A stretch of DNA of 64,000 bases from Actinomadura latina NBRC 106108 (GCF_001552195.1 NZ_BCQS01000004.1:1-64000); one strand, 5' to 3'. Shown: positions 1-8,277, counted from the first letter of the stretch. Numbers and translations are program-made. Notes: generated by a model from the sequence alone, not told the origin.

Positions 1-323
1 ATTGGGCGAAAGCAGCCGGCCTTGCACGGACACGCAGTTCGGACGCATCGCCGTTTCCGTCATGACGCATAACCCTGACATACCCCTTAGCGCCTGACGA
101 ATCTTCAATTTTTATTACGGGCGACCCGGGTAGCCATTAGGCTGTTAGGCTTGCCTTACCTAACTGCCCAACGGGGAAGTTTGATCAGCGGGAACGTGCC
201 AAAGGTGCCCGGTCGACGCACCGTCCCAAATCAGGGCCTGCTCTTTCGAGGTGCCCATCCGGGCACTTGCCTCCGCTCCGAGCCGTCCTTAGCTTTCGTC
301 GATGACGTCCGGAAGGAGGTGGC
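1..323. other. Upstream noncoding region of the PABA-type operon
   Basis: No convincing coding sequence is seen here; codon pattern and start signals are lacking. The stretch holds the promoter region of the operon that starts at 324. It contains an iron-box-like inverted repeat at 145-163 with an extra TTAGG half-site at 137-141. A strong ribosome binding site, AAGGAGGT at 313-320, lies only 3 bases before the ATG at 324. The left part (1-120) is more AT-rich than the coding DNA and could also hold the promoter of a divergent gene outside the window. Confidence 0.6.
145..163. promoter_or_regulatory. IdeR/DtxR-type iron box
   Basis: TTAGGCTTGCCTTACCTAA matches the classical 19-bp DtxR/IdeR consensus (TTAGGTTAGGCTAACCTAA) at 15 of 19 positions. 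The outer arms, GTTAGG and CCTAAC counting one flanking base each side, are perfect inverted repeats. A further TTAGG lies 8 bases upstream at 137-141, giving a third half-site. It sits about 160 bases before the first gene of the operon. In actinobacteria such boxes mediate iron-dependent repression, mostly of siderophore and iron-uptake genes. Seen: the palindrome. Inferred: binding by an IdeR/DmdR protein. Confidence 0.7.
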
Positions 324-1040
324 ATGGCGCCGGCACTCGCTCGGGAAACCCAGGACGCCGCCGAGGCGCAGGCACTCGGCGATGAGTACGTCACGGCACT
401 CGGCAAGATCATCAATAGTCATGTGCGCAATGAGGCGGCGGGGGCGGCGGTGTTCGACGAGCCGTCCATTTCGCTCGCCCCCACCGCACGCGAGAAGTGG
501 CTCGCGTGCAGAATGGCGATGGAGGAGTACGGTCACCATTTAAAGTTCAACAAGCTCGCGCACGATCTCGGGCTGGAGGACGCCCATGGCCGTCCGCCGC
601 TCTCGGTCTTCGACTACCAGGTGGAGACGTGGACCGGATATGTGATGACCAAGGCGATCGTGGACCTTGCCGAGGTCGTGCTGATGGAAGACCTGTGCGA
701 GTGCTCGTACGTGCCGCTGCGCAGACTGTGCCGGTCGCTGATGGCGGAGGAGCGCTTCCACGTCGGCTTCGGGACCACGAGCGCCAAGCGGCTGGCCGCC
801 GATCCGGACACCCGCGAGGAGGTCCGCTCCTCGGCGCACCACCTCATCACGATGACCCTGCCCTTCTTCGGCCGCGGCGACTCCAGGAACAACGAGGTCT
901 TCCGCAGGTGGGGCATCAAACGGCTGACCAACGATGAGGCGCGGGCGGAGTTCGTCCGGCGTACCCGGGCGCTGCTGTGCGACGAACTCGGACTGGACTA
1001 CCCGGAGGTGGCGACGCGATGGCCCGGTACTACGAGCTGA
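324..1040 (+). CDS. PaaA/PaaC-like ferritin-fold di-iron protein
   Basis: A 238-residue protein of the ferritin-like phenylacetyl-CoA oxygenase (PaaA/PaaC) type. Two ExxH metal-ligand motifs are visible, E68-Y-G-H71 in the first helix pair and E143-R-F-H146 in the second, with acidic residues near 117-122 between them. That is the usual layout for a carboxylate-bridged di-iron centre that activates oxygen. PaaA works on CoA thioesters with partner PaaC and reductase PaaE, and neither lies in the window. The neighbouring CoA ligase fits a thioester substrate, possibly aminobenzoyl-CoA. It is the first gene of a tightly packed operon behind an iron box. It could also act as an N-oxygenase; the substrate is inference. 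Confidence 0.7.
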   Translation: MAPALARETQDAAEAQALGDEYVTALGKIINSHVRNEAAGAAVFDEPSISLAPTAREKWLACRMAMEEYGHHLKFNKLAHDLGLEDAHGRPPLSVFDYQVETWTGYVMTKAIVDLAEVVLMEDLCECSYVPLRRLCRSLMAEERFHVGFGTTSAKRLAADPDTREEVRSSAHHLITMTLPFFGRGDSRNNEVFRRWGIKRLTNDEARAEFVRRTRALLCDELGLDYPEVATRWPGTTS

Positions 1041-1603
1041 GCGCCCCGCCCGAGGGACTCGCCCGCGACCTCGGCCGCGGCGGCGACCGCGTCGCCGCCC
1101 TGCTCCACGGCGTGTCCGCGCACCTCCCGGCGGACGGCGCGCCCCCGCCGCGACGAGATGAGGGCCGCATCCCCGCGGCGGTGGCGGGCGCGCCGGTGCG
1201 GCCGACGGGCGACGTTCCCGCGGCCCTCCTCGACCGGGTGGACGACGGCTGGCTGGCGCGGCTGGAGCATCGCCGCCACGTCGCTCGCCGGCGGCTCCTC
1301 GACGCCGGCCGCGAGGACCGGCTGGAGCTCGCCGAGCACGTGGCGATGCTGGTCGCCACCCCGCGGCTGCGGCCCGCCGATCCCGGCGACGCCGACGCGC
1401 TGGCGATGTCCGGCGCGATCCTCTGGCTGGTCGGCACCCTGGTCGCCATCGCGTTGACCGATGACCGCGACGACGCGCTCGCGGAGCTGATCACCCGCGG
1501 CTGGTGGCCGGTGGGTCCCGTGGACGGCGTCTTCCTCATCGCCCCCCTCGATCTGCCGAGCAGGCCCCGCAGCGGCCTGCCAGAAGGGTCTCGTCATGCC
1601 TGA
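1019..1603 (+). CDS. Unknown protein in PABA-type operon
   Basis: A 194-residue protein I do not recognise. The ATG at 1019 is preferred because GGAGGTG lies at 1004-1010, 8 bases upstream, and the gene then overlaps its upstream neighbour by 22 bases, as elsewhere in the operon. The N-terminal half is Arg/Asp-rich and probably helical. One hydrophobic stretch near residues 124-137 (AILWLVGTLVAIAL) is followed by an acidic segment and a WWPVGPVDGVFLI-like C-terminal part. No signal peptide or catalytic motif is evident. Position between the di-iron protein and the ligase suggests a partner or accessory subunit of the oxygenase, but nothing in the sequence proves it. Confidence 0.6.
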   Translation: MARYYELSAPPEGLARDLGRGGDRVAALLHGVSAHLPADGAPPPRRDEGRIPAAVAGAPVRPTGDVPAALLDRVDDGWLARLEHRRHVARRRLLDAGREDRLELAEHVAMLVATPRLRPADPGDADALAMSGAILWLVGTLVAIALTDDRDDALAELITRGWWPVGPVDGVFLIAPLDLPSRPRSGLPEGSRHA

Positions 1604-3149
1604 GCTCCCGCCCGGCCGTATCGCCGTCCAGTCGCCGACCGTCCCGCAGCGAGGCGGGAGGGAGACCGCGGCGGCCGCGCCCGCGAACTTCGCGATGCGC
1701 CAGGCCGCCAGGGCTCGGCGGGCGGGGTGGTGGCAGCGGCCCGCATTCCACACCCCGGAACGCTCCTGGACGCATGGCGAGGTGCACGCCCTCGCCGCGT
1801 CCGCCGCTTCGGTTCTCGCCGGCCGGGGGGTCCGCCCCGGGGACAGGGTGCTCATCGCGTTGGGCGACGGCATCGCATGGGTGACGGCATTCCTCGCGGC
1901 CGCGAGGCTCGGCGCGGTGGCGATCCCGGTCAACCCCGAGCTCGTCCCCGGCGAGCACGCGTTCATGGCCGGCGACTGCCGGGCCCGTCTCGTGGTGGCC
2001 GAGGACCACCTCCTCGGCCGCTTCGACGGACCCGCCGTCCTGGCGGGCGGGCACCTGATGCGGCTGGCCGCGAACGCCCCCTCCGGACCGGCCGCGGACG
2101 TGACCGGCGACACGCCGCTGTACGCGCAGTACACGTCCGGCACGACCGGTGCCCCCAAGGCGGCACTGCACCGCCACGCCGACCCGGAGCGCTACCAGCG
2201 GGCCGCGGGCGAAGGCGTGGTGGGCGTGCGGCACGACGATGTGACGCTGTCGGTCTCGAAGCTGTTCTTCGCCTACGGCCTGGGAAACGCGCTGGTCTTC
2301 CCGCTCCTCTCCGGCTCCGCCGCGGTGCTGCTGCCGCATCGCCCGGCGCCGGCGGAGATCGCCGAGGCCGTGGCGCGGCACGGTGTCACGCTGCTGTACG
2401 GCGTGCCGTCCGCATACGCCAACCTGGTGGCCGAATGCCCGTCCGAGGCGTTCTCCCCGGTACGGCTGGCCGTCTCGGCCGGCGAGTCCCTGTCCACCGC
2501 CCTGGGCGCCCGGACTCGCGAGCTGCTGGGCGCCCCCGTGCTGGACCAGCTCGGTTCCACCGAAGTCGGCCACGCCTACATCTCCAACACCGCATGGCGG
2601 GACGAACCCGGCACCATCGGCCGTCCACTGCCCGGATACGAGGTCGTGCTGCGCGACGAGAGCGGCGACCCCAGCACGCGGAGCCGGGGCGAGATCTGGG
2701 TACGAGGCGCCTCGATCATGACCGGGTACCTGGGGCGTCCCGAGCAGACCGCCCGGGCGCTGCACGGCGGCTGGCTGCGGACCGGGGACCTGGCGGAACG
2801 CGTGGACGGTGGTGCGATAAGGCACTGCGGCCGCAACGACGACATGGAGATGGTGGGCGGTATCACCGTCTCCCCTGTGGAGATCGAGCGTGTGCTCGCC
2901 GGGCATCCGGCGGTGGCGGAGGTGGCGGTCGCGGTCATCGCCGACGAGCACGGCGCACGCAAACTGCGCGCCTTCGTCGTGCCTCGCTCCGATGGGGACC
3001 GGGCCGAACTGGAGAGCGAGCTGATCGCCTTGGCCCGGCTCCGGCTGGCCGCCTACAAGGTGCCGCGCAGCGTGGAGTTCCGCCCGAGGCTGCCGCGCAC
3101 CCCCACCGGCAAGCTGCGCCGCTTCGCGGTGCGCGAGGGAAGGTGGTGA
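1596..3149 (+). CDS. Benzoate-CoA-ligase-like acyl-activating enzyme
   Basis: A 517-residue member of the ANL (AMP-forming) superfamily, full length for an aryl-CoA ligase. The P-loop YTSGTTGAPKAALH lies near residue 173. The hinge/A8 region GRNDDMEMVGGITVSPVEIE and the catalytic lysine in PTGKLRR near the C-terminus are both present. The SPVEIE pattern after the hinge is typical of benzoate/4-hydroxybenzoate-CoA ligases. It should adenylate an aromatic acid and transfer it to CoA, or to a carrier protein. With PabAB and a PabC-like enzyme next door, p-aminobenzoate is the natural candidate substrate. It overlaps the preceding gene by 8 bases, so translational coupling is likely. Substrate identity is inference. 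Confidence 0.8.
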   Translation: MPELPPGRIAVQSPTVPQRGGRETAAAAPANFAMRQAARARRAGWWQRPAFHTPERSWTHGEVHALAASAASVLAGRGVRPGDRVLIALGDGIAWVTAFLAAARLGAVAIPVNPELVPGEHAFMAGDCRARLVVAEDHLLGRFDGPAVLAGGHLMRLAANAPSGPAADVTGDTPLYAQYTSGTTGAPKAALHRHADPERYQRAAGEGVVGVRHDDVTLSVSKLFFAYGLGNALVFPLLSGSAAVLLPHRPAPAEIAEAVARHGVTLLYGVPSAYANLVAECPSEAFSPVRLAVSAGESLSTALGARTRELLGAPVLDQLGSTEVGHAYISNTAWRDEPGTIGRPLPGYEVVLRDESGDPSTRSRGEIWVRGASIMTGYLGRPEQTARALHGGWLRTGDLAERVDGGAIRHCGRNDDMEMVGGITVSPVEIERVLAGHPAVAEVAVAVIADEHGARKLRAFVVPRSDGDRAELESELIALARLRLAAYKVPRSVEFRPRLPRTPTGKLRRFAVREGRW

Positions 3150-3151
3150 AC

Positions 3152-3988
3152 ATGCCGAACTCGCGCCTGGCATGGAGCGAGCGGTCCGGCCTGGCCCCCG
3201 CGGCCCAGTGGCCCCCGGACGAGCCGGCGGTCGTCGACTCCTGGCTGATCGCCGAAGGACGGGTCCGCGACCTGGCGCTGCACGGGCAGCGGTTCCTGCG
3301 CGCCTGCGCCGACACGGTGCCCGAACTGCCGCCCGCCACCGTCCACGGCTTCCTGGACGCGGTACGGCACTGGCTCCCATCGCGGGGCCGCTGGTTTCCC
3401 CGGATCGAGGCCTACGGCGGGCCCGAGCCCCGGCTGGCCCTGTGGCCCAGACCCGCGCCCGACGCCGGCGCCGGCGCCGGCGCCGGGGAGGTGACGCTAT
3501 GGATCCCGCCGGAATCGGACCCCCGCGTGCGGCCCACGGTCAAGGGCCCTGATCTCCGCGTCCTGGCCGGGCTGCGCGAACAGGCCAGGACGGCCGGGGC
3601 CGATGACGCGCTCCTCTACGACGGCGGCGGCACCGTGCTGGAGACCGCCCACAGTGCCCTGGTGTGGTGGCGCGGCGACGAGTTGTGCGTGCCCGAGGCC
3701 GGTCTCCCCGTGCTGCCGTCGGTGACCAGAACCCATCTGGAGCGGCTGGCCGAGTGCTGGCGATGCACCGTCCGGCACGACCGAGTCGGCCTCCCCGAAC
3801 TGCCGGGGCTGGAGACCTGGACCCTCAACGCCCTGCACGGTCTTCGTCCCGTGCGCGCCTGGATCGGCACCGACGGCCGCCGGACGGCCGCCAGGGTCTC
3901 GCCCCGGGCCGCGGACTGGCGGCGCGCCGTACGGCACCGCGCCGTCCTGCCCGCCTTCAACCTCTGGGAACTGCCGTGCGCACACTGA
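3152..3988 (+). CDS. PabC-like class IV PLP enzyme (aminodeoxychorismate lyase)
   Basis: A 278-residue fold-type IV PLP protein. The candidate cofactor lysine is K131 in PTVKGPDLR. It is followed by the class IV pattern of a Gly-rich turn and an acidic residue (GGGTVLET, E164), then the VLPSVTR segment that corresponds to the conserved G-x-TR loop. The family includes 4-amino-4-deoxychorismate lyase, branched-chain aminotransferases and D-amino-acid aminotransferases. It starts 2 bases after the ligase and overlaps pabAB by 13 bases, which strongly favours the lyase role: removal of pyruvate from aminodeoxychorismate to give p-aminobenzoate. A Pro/Ala/Gly-rich insert at 101-112 is unusual and the sequence is divergent. 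Confidence 0.72.
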   Translation: MPNSRLAWSERSGLAPAAQWPPDEPAVVDSWLIAEGRVRDLALHGQRFLRACADTVPELPPATVHGFLDAVRHWLPSRGRWFPRIEAYGGPEPRLALWPRPAPDAGAGAGAGEVTLWIPPESDPRVRPTVKGPDLRVLAGLREQARTAGADDALLYDGGGTVLETAHSALVWWRGDELCVPEAGLPVLPSVTRTHLERLAECWRCTVRHDRVGLPELPGLETWTLNALHGLRPVRAWIGTDGRRTAARVSPRAADWRRAVRHRAVLPAFNLWELPCAH

Positions 3989-6108
3989 TCGTCGACAACT
4001 ACGACTCCTACACCTACAACCTCTTCCAGCTGGCCGCCCAGGCCTACGGGGTCGAGCCGGTGGTGATGCCCAACGACGATCCCGGCTGGGCCGGGCTGGA
4101 TCCGAGCCGCTTCGACGCCCTCATCATCTCCCCCGGACCCGGACGTCCCCAGCAGCGGCGCGACATCGGCATCACGCTCGACTTGATCCGGGACTCCGGG
4201 CTGCCGACGCTGGGCGTCTGCCTCGGCCACCAAGCGCTGGCCTGGCTGTCGGAGGCCGACGTGGTGCCCGCACCCGCGCCCATCCACGGTCACGTGGAAG
4301 AGATCAGGCACTGCGGGCGCGACCTGTTCCGCGGCCTCCCCCAGCGCTTCCTGGCCGTGCGCTACCACTCCCTGTGCGTGGCCACGCCCGCGCCCGACGA
4401 CCTGGAGATCACCGCCTGGGCCGCGGACGCGGTCGTGATGGGCCTGCGGCACCGCCGGATGCCGTGGTGGGGCGTGCAGTTCCACCCGGAGTCGATCTCC
4501 ACCGAGTACGGCCCGAGATTGATGTCCAACTTCCGCGACCTCGCCGCGGAGCACAACGAGGCGGCGAGGCGGCGAGGCGCCGCCGTCATCGCGAGACCGC
4601 CGCAAACCCCGCGCTGGACGCTGGAGGCCGAGCGGATCTTCGGCGTCCCCGACGCCGCGGACGTGTTCTCCGAGTTGTTCGCGGACGAGCCGTACTCCTT
4701 CTGGCTGGACAGCAGCCGGGTCGAGCCCGGTCTGTCCCGCTTCTCCTTCCTGGGCGACGCGGGCGGACCGCACGGCGAGATCCTGTGCTGCCGGCCGGGG
4801 TCCGACAGCGTGCTGGTACGCGCCGGCGGCACCGAATCCACGGTCCTCTCCTCGATCTTCGACGTGCTCGACGCCCATGTCGCGGCACGGGCCGTCCCGA
4901 GCGATCCGGCACTGCCGTTCGATTTGAACGGCGGTTACGTCGGCTACTTCGGCTACGAGCTGAAGCGCGACTGCGGTGCCCCCGCGTCGCACGTCTCGTC
5001 CTCGCCCGACGCCACCTGGATGTCGGCGAGCAGGTTCGTCGCGATCGACCATGAAGCCGGAGAGACCTGGGCGCTCGCGCTGACCGACGGCGCTCGCGGG
5101 AGCCGGGCCGCGGCCCGCGCGTGGGTCGACGGGGCGGCCGGCGCCTGCCGTAAACGGAGGGCGAGGACGCGACCGGCCCTCCAGCCGACCAGGGAGTTCG
5201 ATCCTGAGCCGTGGCTCGTCCGGCCGCGAGCGCGCTACCTCGCGGACATCGAGGAATGCCTGCGGCTTCTGCGTGCCGGAGAGAGCTACGAGATCTGCCT
5301 GACCAACACGGCAGAGATCCCCTTCGACGGCTCGCCCTACGCGCTGTATCTCGCTCAGCGACGGCTCAACCCGGCGCCCTATGCCGCGTACCTGCGTTTG
5401 GGCGAGATGCACGCCCTGTGTTCCTCCCCTGAGCGTTTCCTGAAGGTCGACCGGGACCGGGTGGTCGAGTCCAAGCCGATCAAGGGCACCGCGCCGCGCG
5501 CCCCCGAACCGCACCTGGACGCCGCCCTGCGCGAGGAGCTGGCCGCCTCCGTCAAGACCAGGGCGGAGAACCTCATGATCGTCGATCTCCTCCGCAACGA
5601 CCTGGGCCGTATCAGCGACGTCGGCACCGTGAGCGTGCCGCGCTTCATGGCGGTGGAGTCCTACGAGACCGTGCACCAGCTCGTCTCGACCGTGCGGGGC
5701 CATCTGCACGATGGGGTGACCGCCGTGCAGGCGGCGAGGACGTGCTTCCCCGGCGGATCGATGACCGGAGCGCCGAAGCTGCGCACGATGGAGATCATCG
5801 ACCGGCTGGAGGGCCGGGCGCGCGGTCCCTACTCCGGTGCCATCGGCTTCTTCGGCCTGGACGGGACCGCCGATCTCAACATCGTCATCCGCACCGTGGT
5901 CGCGCACCCGGGCCGGCTGTCGGTGGGCGCGGGCGGCGCGATCGTGCTGGGCTCCGACCCCGAGGCCGAGTACGAGGAGATGCTGCTCAAGGCGCGGGCG
6001 CCGCTGCGCGGGCTGGCCGCCCCGGACCGCGGCATCCTCGCAGGCGGGCGCCTGTTCACCGGCGAGCCCGCCGTGAGGTCCCGGGGTCCCGAACCAGTCC
6101 GCGACTGA
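3976..6108 (+). CDS. pabAB: Aminodeoxychorismate synthase, fused PabA-PabB
   Basis: A 710-residue fusion starting at a GTG. The N-terminal ~195 residues are a class I glutamine amidotransferase: the nucleophile C82 is in GVCLGHQALAW and the His/Glu pair in VQFHPES near 169-171. The C-terminal part is the chorismate-binding domain, with PIKGTAPR and the terminal SMTGAPK...EIIDRLEGRARG...YSGAIG block. The lysine in PIKGT is characteristic of PabB rather than anthranilate synthase (PIAGT). It makes 4-amino-4-deoxychorismate from chorismate and glutamine. This GAT-first fusion order is the one found in antibiotic clusters that need p-aminobenzoate, so a specialised product rather than folate is likely. 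The 3' end overlaps the convergent LuxR gene by 53 bases. Confidence 0.9.
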   Translation: MRTLIVDNYDSYTYNLFQLAAQAYGVEPVVMPNDDPGWAGLDPSRFDALIISPGPGRPQQRRDIGITLDLIRDSGLPTLGVCLGHQALAWLSEADVVPAPAPIHGHVEEIRHCGRDLFRGLPQRFLAVRYHSLCVATPAPDDLEITAWAADAVVMGLRHRRMPWWGVQFHPESISTEYGPRLMSNFRDLAAEHNEAARRRGAAVIARPPQTPRWTLEAERIFGVPDAADVFSELFADEPYSFWLDSSRVEPGLSRFSFLGDAGGPHGEILCCRPGSDSVLVRAGGTESTVLSSIFDVLDAHVAARAVPSDPALPFDLNGGYVGYFGYELKRDCGAPASHVSSSPDATWMSASRFVAIDHEAGETWALALTDGARGSRAAARAWVDGAAGACRKRRARTRPALQPTREFDPEPWLVRPRARYLADIEECLRLLRAGESYEICLTNTAEIPFDGSPYALYLAQRRLNPAPYAAYLRLGEMHALCSSPERFLKVDRDRVVESKPIKGTAPRAPEPHLDAALREELAASVKTRAENLMIVDLLRNDLGRISDVGTVSVPRFMAVESYETVHQLVSTVRGHLHDGVTAVQAARTCFPGGSMTGAPKLRTMEIIDRLEGRARGPYSGAIGFFGLDGTADLNIVIRTVVAHPGRLSVGAGGAIVLGSDPEAEYEEMLLKARAPLRGLAAPDRGILAGGRLFTGEPAVRSRGPEPVRD

Positions 6109-6787
6109 GCGCGACGGCGGCCGCCAGCGTCCTGTTCGAGCAGTTGAGCTTCGCCAGAATGTTGGCGACGTGCCGTTTGGCGCCGTGCTCGGAGATGCCC
6201 AGGCGGCGGGCGATCTGCTTGTTGCTCAGCCCCTCGACCATCAGGGTCAGCGCCTCCAGCTCGCGATCCGTGAGCGGGGTGGACTCCGTGCCCGCCCGCG
6301 CGGCGGGCGCCGCGACCGGCTCCGGCCCGGCCGGCTCGACGGGACCGACCTCGGCCAGGAGCTTGCGGGCCACCGGATGGGGAATCGGCACCAGCCCGCT
6401 GTCCAGGTCGCCCAGCGCGTTCACCAGCACCTCGTGTGTCACGGTCGGCTCCAGCAGGTAGCCGTCGGCGGGCACGGCCGCCACCTGCGCGAGCGCCTCT
6501 CCGGTGGCGCTCCGCAGCATCAGCAGCACTCGCACGCCGAAGCCGGTGGCCGTGCTCGCGAGCTTCTCCGCCTGCCGAGGCTCGTCGCCGTAGTTCAGCA
6601 CCAGCAGCGTGGGCCGGCCCGAGTGCAGCAGTTCCATGCTGTGGTCGAAGCTGCCGCTGGCGACCACGTCGTCCAGCGCGTCCAGCTCGCGCAGCATGGT
6701 TCCCACTCCGCACCGGACCACCTCGCTTCCCAGCGAGACCAGGGCGACGTGGGCGCCGTTCCGTCCTGCCTGCCGTTTCGAAGTCAT
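6056..6787 (-). CDS. LuxR/NarL-family regulator with degenerate receiver domain
   Basis: A 243-residue response-regulator-like protein. The C-terminal ~65 residues form a clear LuxR helix-turn-helix (LTDRELEALTLMVEGLSNKQ, then HVANILAKL). The N-terminal ~130 residues have receiver-like spacing but lack the usual acidic pocket: the first strand reads VALVSLGSEV without the Asp pair, and the phospho-acceptor strand reads LLVLNYGDEP. Phosphorylation by a histidine kinase is therefore doubtful, and it may respond to a ligand or act constitutively like other atypical receivers. It is convergent with pabAB and may be a pathway-specific regulator of that operon, though this is inferred only from proximity. 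Confidence 0.8.
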   Translation of the reverse strand: MTSKRQAGRNGAHVALVSLGSEVVRCGVGTMLRELDALDDVVASGSFDHSMELLHSGRPTLLVLNYGDEPRQAEKLASTATGFGVRVLLMLRSATGEALAQVAAVPADGYLLEPTVTHEVLVNALGDLDSGLVPIPHPVARKLLAEVGPVEPAGPEPVAAPAARAGTESTPLTDRELEALTLMVEGLSNKQIARRLGISEHGAKRHVANILAKLNCSNRTLAAAVALSRGLVRDPGTSRRARR

Positions 6788-7002
6788 CAGAACCTGTCGT
6801 CGATCCGGAGAGCAATGACCGCTATCGCATTAATGTCACCGCCGCAAACCTGACTCATATCCCAGTACCCGAGAGAAGGCTCCCTATGCCCCCAAGAATG
6901 GGACATCACCGGCTACGTCGCGTCCGATCAGCCCACCCGCGCCGCCGCCGGCCTGCGCGGCTCGCCGGCCTCCGCGAACCGACTCTCCCGCTCATGCGAA
7001 GA

Positions 7003-7029
7003 GGGACCCACCCGACACGGGTGGGCCCC
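7003..7029 (-). terminator. Hairpin terminator after lsr2
   Basis: An inverted repeat lies just downstream of the lsr2 stop. CCCACCC (7007-7013) pairs with GGGTGGG (7019-7025) across a 5-base loop, and GGG/CCC (7003-7005 with 7027-7029) extends it past a wobble on the minus strand. There is no long U-tract, as is common in actinobacteria. Confidence 0.6.
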
Positions 7030-7044
7030 CCTTCGGATGTCCGG

Positions 7045-7371
7045 TTAGTGAGCCGCTTCGTACTGCTCGATGACGTTGGCGGGGATGCGCCCGCGCTCGT
7101 TCACCTTGATGCCGGCGGACTTCGCCCACTCGCGAATCTCGGCGCTGCGCTCCCGGCCGCCGCTGCTTCGAGCCGCGGCCTTGCCGCCCCTCACGGCCTT
7201 GAATCGACGCCCCTTGTCCATGAACGGATGAAGAGCGGTGCGAAGCTTGTCGGCGTTCTTCTCGCTGAGGTCGATCTCGTACGCCTTGCCGTCGATGGCG
7301 AACGACACCGTCTCGTCGGCCTCGCCGCCGTCGAGGTCATCCGTCATCTGAACTATGACCTTCTGAGCCAT
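7045..7371 (-). CDS. lsr2: Lsr2 nucleoid-associated protein
   Basis: A 108-residue Lsr2 homologue, the actinobacterial functional counterpart of H-NS. The N-terminal beta-rich half (MAQKVIVQMTDDLDGGEADE) is the dimerisation domain. The C-terminal ~40 residues carry the DNA-binding domain with the RGR clamp in NERGRIPANVIEQY, which inserts into the minor groove of AT-rich DNA. Length and ends fit the family. It is monocistronic with a hairpin behind it. Lsr2 silences AT-rich and often horizontally acquired genes, including biosynthetic clusters, so it may act on nearby AT-richer promoters, but no local target is shown. Confidence 0.95.
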   Translation of the reverse strand: MAQKVIVQMTDDLDGGEADETVSFAIDGKAYEIDLSEKNADKLRTALHPFMDKGRRFKAVRGGKAAARSSGGRERSAEIREWAKSAGIKVNERGRIPANVIEQYEAAH

Positions 7372-7554
7372 GTGCGTTCCCCTCTTTGCCGCTCTACTGA
7401 GTGACCTCGACGGTAGCCGATTCCACTGCGTAGTCGATCCAGAACAGCAGTATCCCGTTCCGGTCTGGGCTCGCTGCGTGTCGCCCGCGAATCCCTTTCT
7501 CGTTCCCTCCGCAGCCAGTGAGCACGGCTTTGCGCGCCTACGACGGGCCGGGTT

Positions 7555-8091
7555 TCAGAAGCACTGGTCGGCGGTGACGATTTCTGCTCGCATGTTCAGC
7601 TCCATCATGCGCAGCGCGGCGTCACCCAGCTCGGGGTGTATGTGCGCGACCGCGTCGCGCACCACCTTGATCTGGAAATGCCTGACGTAGGCGTCGAGCG
7701 CGCTGTAGAGCACGCACTGCTCCGTGACCTGCCCGGTAAGGATGACCTGGCCCACTTTCTCGCGGGTCAGCAGATACTCCAGCGGCGTGCCGTAGAAGAT
7801 GCTGTGCCGTATTTTGGCCAGCAGGTCACAGCCATCCGGTGGGACGATGGGCTCCACCAGGTCCGGCCGCTTCCCGTGCAGTGCCCGCTGGATCAGGTCG
7901 TGGCGGTCGGCGGAAAAGTCGCCGTAGTTGTCATTGACGTACAGAACGTGGACATCGCCGCGTTCCCCGGCGCTGCGCAGCAAGCGGCGCAAGGGCGTGA
8001 TCATATGCTCGACGCCGGCGGCCAGCGGGCCCGCATCCGGGTGATCGTAGGGGTTCAACATGTCGATGACGATGAGTGCGCTCGTGGTCAC
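7555..8091 (-). CDS. Isochorismatase-family cysteine hydrolase
   Basis: A 178-residue alpha/beta protein of the isochorismatase/nicotinamidase superfamily. The GTG at 8091 is preferred over the longer reading frame because the protein then begins at the first beta strand (TTSALIVIDMLN) and has GCAGGA just upstream. The triad is complete: D10, K93 (LLAKIRHS) and C126 (GQVTEQCVLYSA). Family members hydrolyse amides, N-carbamoyl compounds or, without the Cys, isochorismate. The Cys argues for an amidohydrolase rather than an isochorismatase. It stands alone, and the substrate cannot be read from context. Confidence 0.85.
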   Translation of the reverse strand: MTTSALIVIDMLNPYDHPDAGPLAAGVEHMITPLRRLLRSAGERGDVHVLYVNDNYGDFSADRHDLIQRALHGKRPDLVEPIVPPDGCDLLAKIRHSIFYGTPLEYLLTREKVGQVILTGQVTEQCVLYSALDAYVRHFQIKVVRDAVAHIHPELGDAALRMMELNMRAEIVTADQCF

Positions 8092-8160
8092 GCCGACATC
8101 CTGCCCCGCCAGCGAGACTTGAAATGCTGCTGAAACGCACCCATTAGCGTGCCGCCCGGC

Positions 8161-8185
8161 GGCTCGGCTCGGCTCGGCTCGGCTC
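8161..8185. repeat. Five tandem copies of GGCTC
   Basis: A perfect 5-base unit repeats five times between the isochorismatase-family gene and the hairpin at 8203. It is noncoding in the chosen gene models. It may be a slippage-prone simple repeat without function. Confidence 0.7.
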
Positions 8186-8202
8186 GGCGGGAATGGTTCG
8201 CA

Positions 8203-8243
8203 CGCCGAGGCGCACCGCAGGTTCACCGCGGTGCGCCTCGGCG
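8203..8243. terminator. Perfect 16-bp hairpin, likely terminator
   Basis: CGCCGAGGCGCACCGC (8203-8218) and its exact reverse complement (8228-8243) flank a 9-base loop. The hairpin lies 35 bases after the stop of the small membrane protein gene, on the same strand, so it most likely terminates that transcript. No T-run follows. Confidence 0.7.
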
Positions 8244-8277
8244 ACTCCCCCAGGGGGTTACCAGTGTGTCCGGTCGT

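Noticed and set aside
3976-6108. Anthranilate synthase (TrpEG/PhzE) as the identity of the fusion
   Set aside because: The chorismate domain has PIKGT rather than PIAGT, and the amidotransferase is N-terminal, as in PabAB.
6845-7010. Possible short peptide gene (CPQEWDITGYVASDQP frame) before the lsr2 terminator
   Set aside because: No ATG, GTG or TTG start in frame after the upstream stop and no ribosome binding site; probably not translated.
8161-8185. GGCTC tandem repeat as a possible CRISPR-like or regulatory array
   Set aside because: Unit is only 5 bases with no spacers; best explained as a simple slippage repeat.
7555-8226. Longer start for the isochorismatase-family protein at 8226
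   Set aside because: The extra N-terminus is encoded by the GGCTC repeat and hairpin side and has no family counterpart; the GTG at 8091 starts at the first beta strand.
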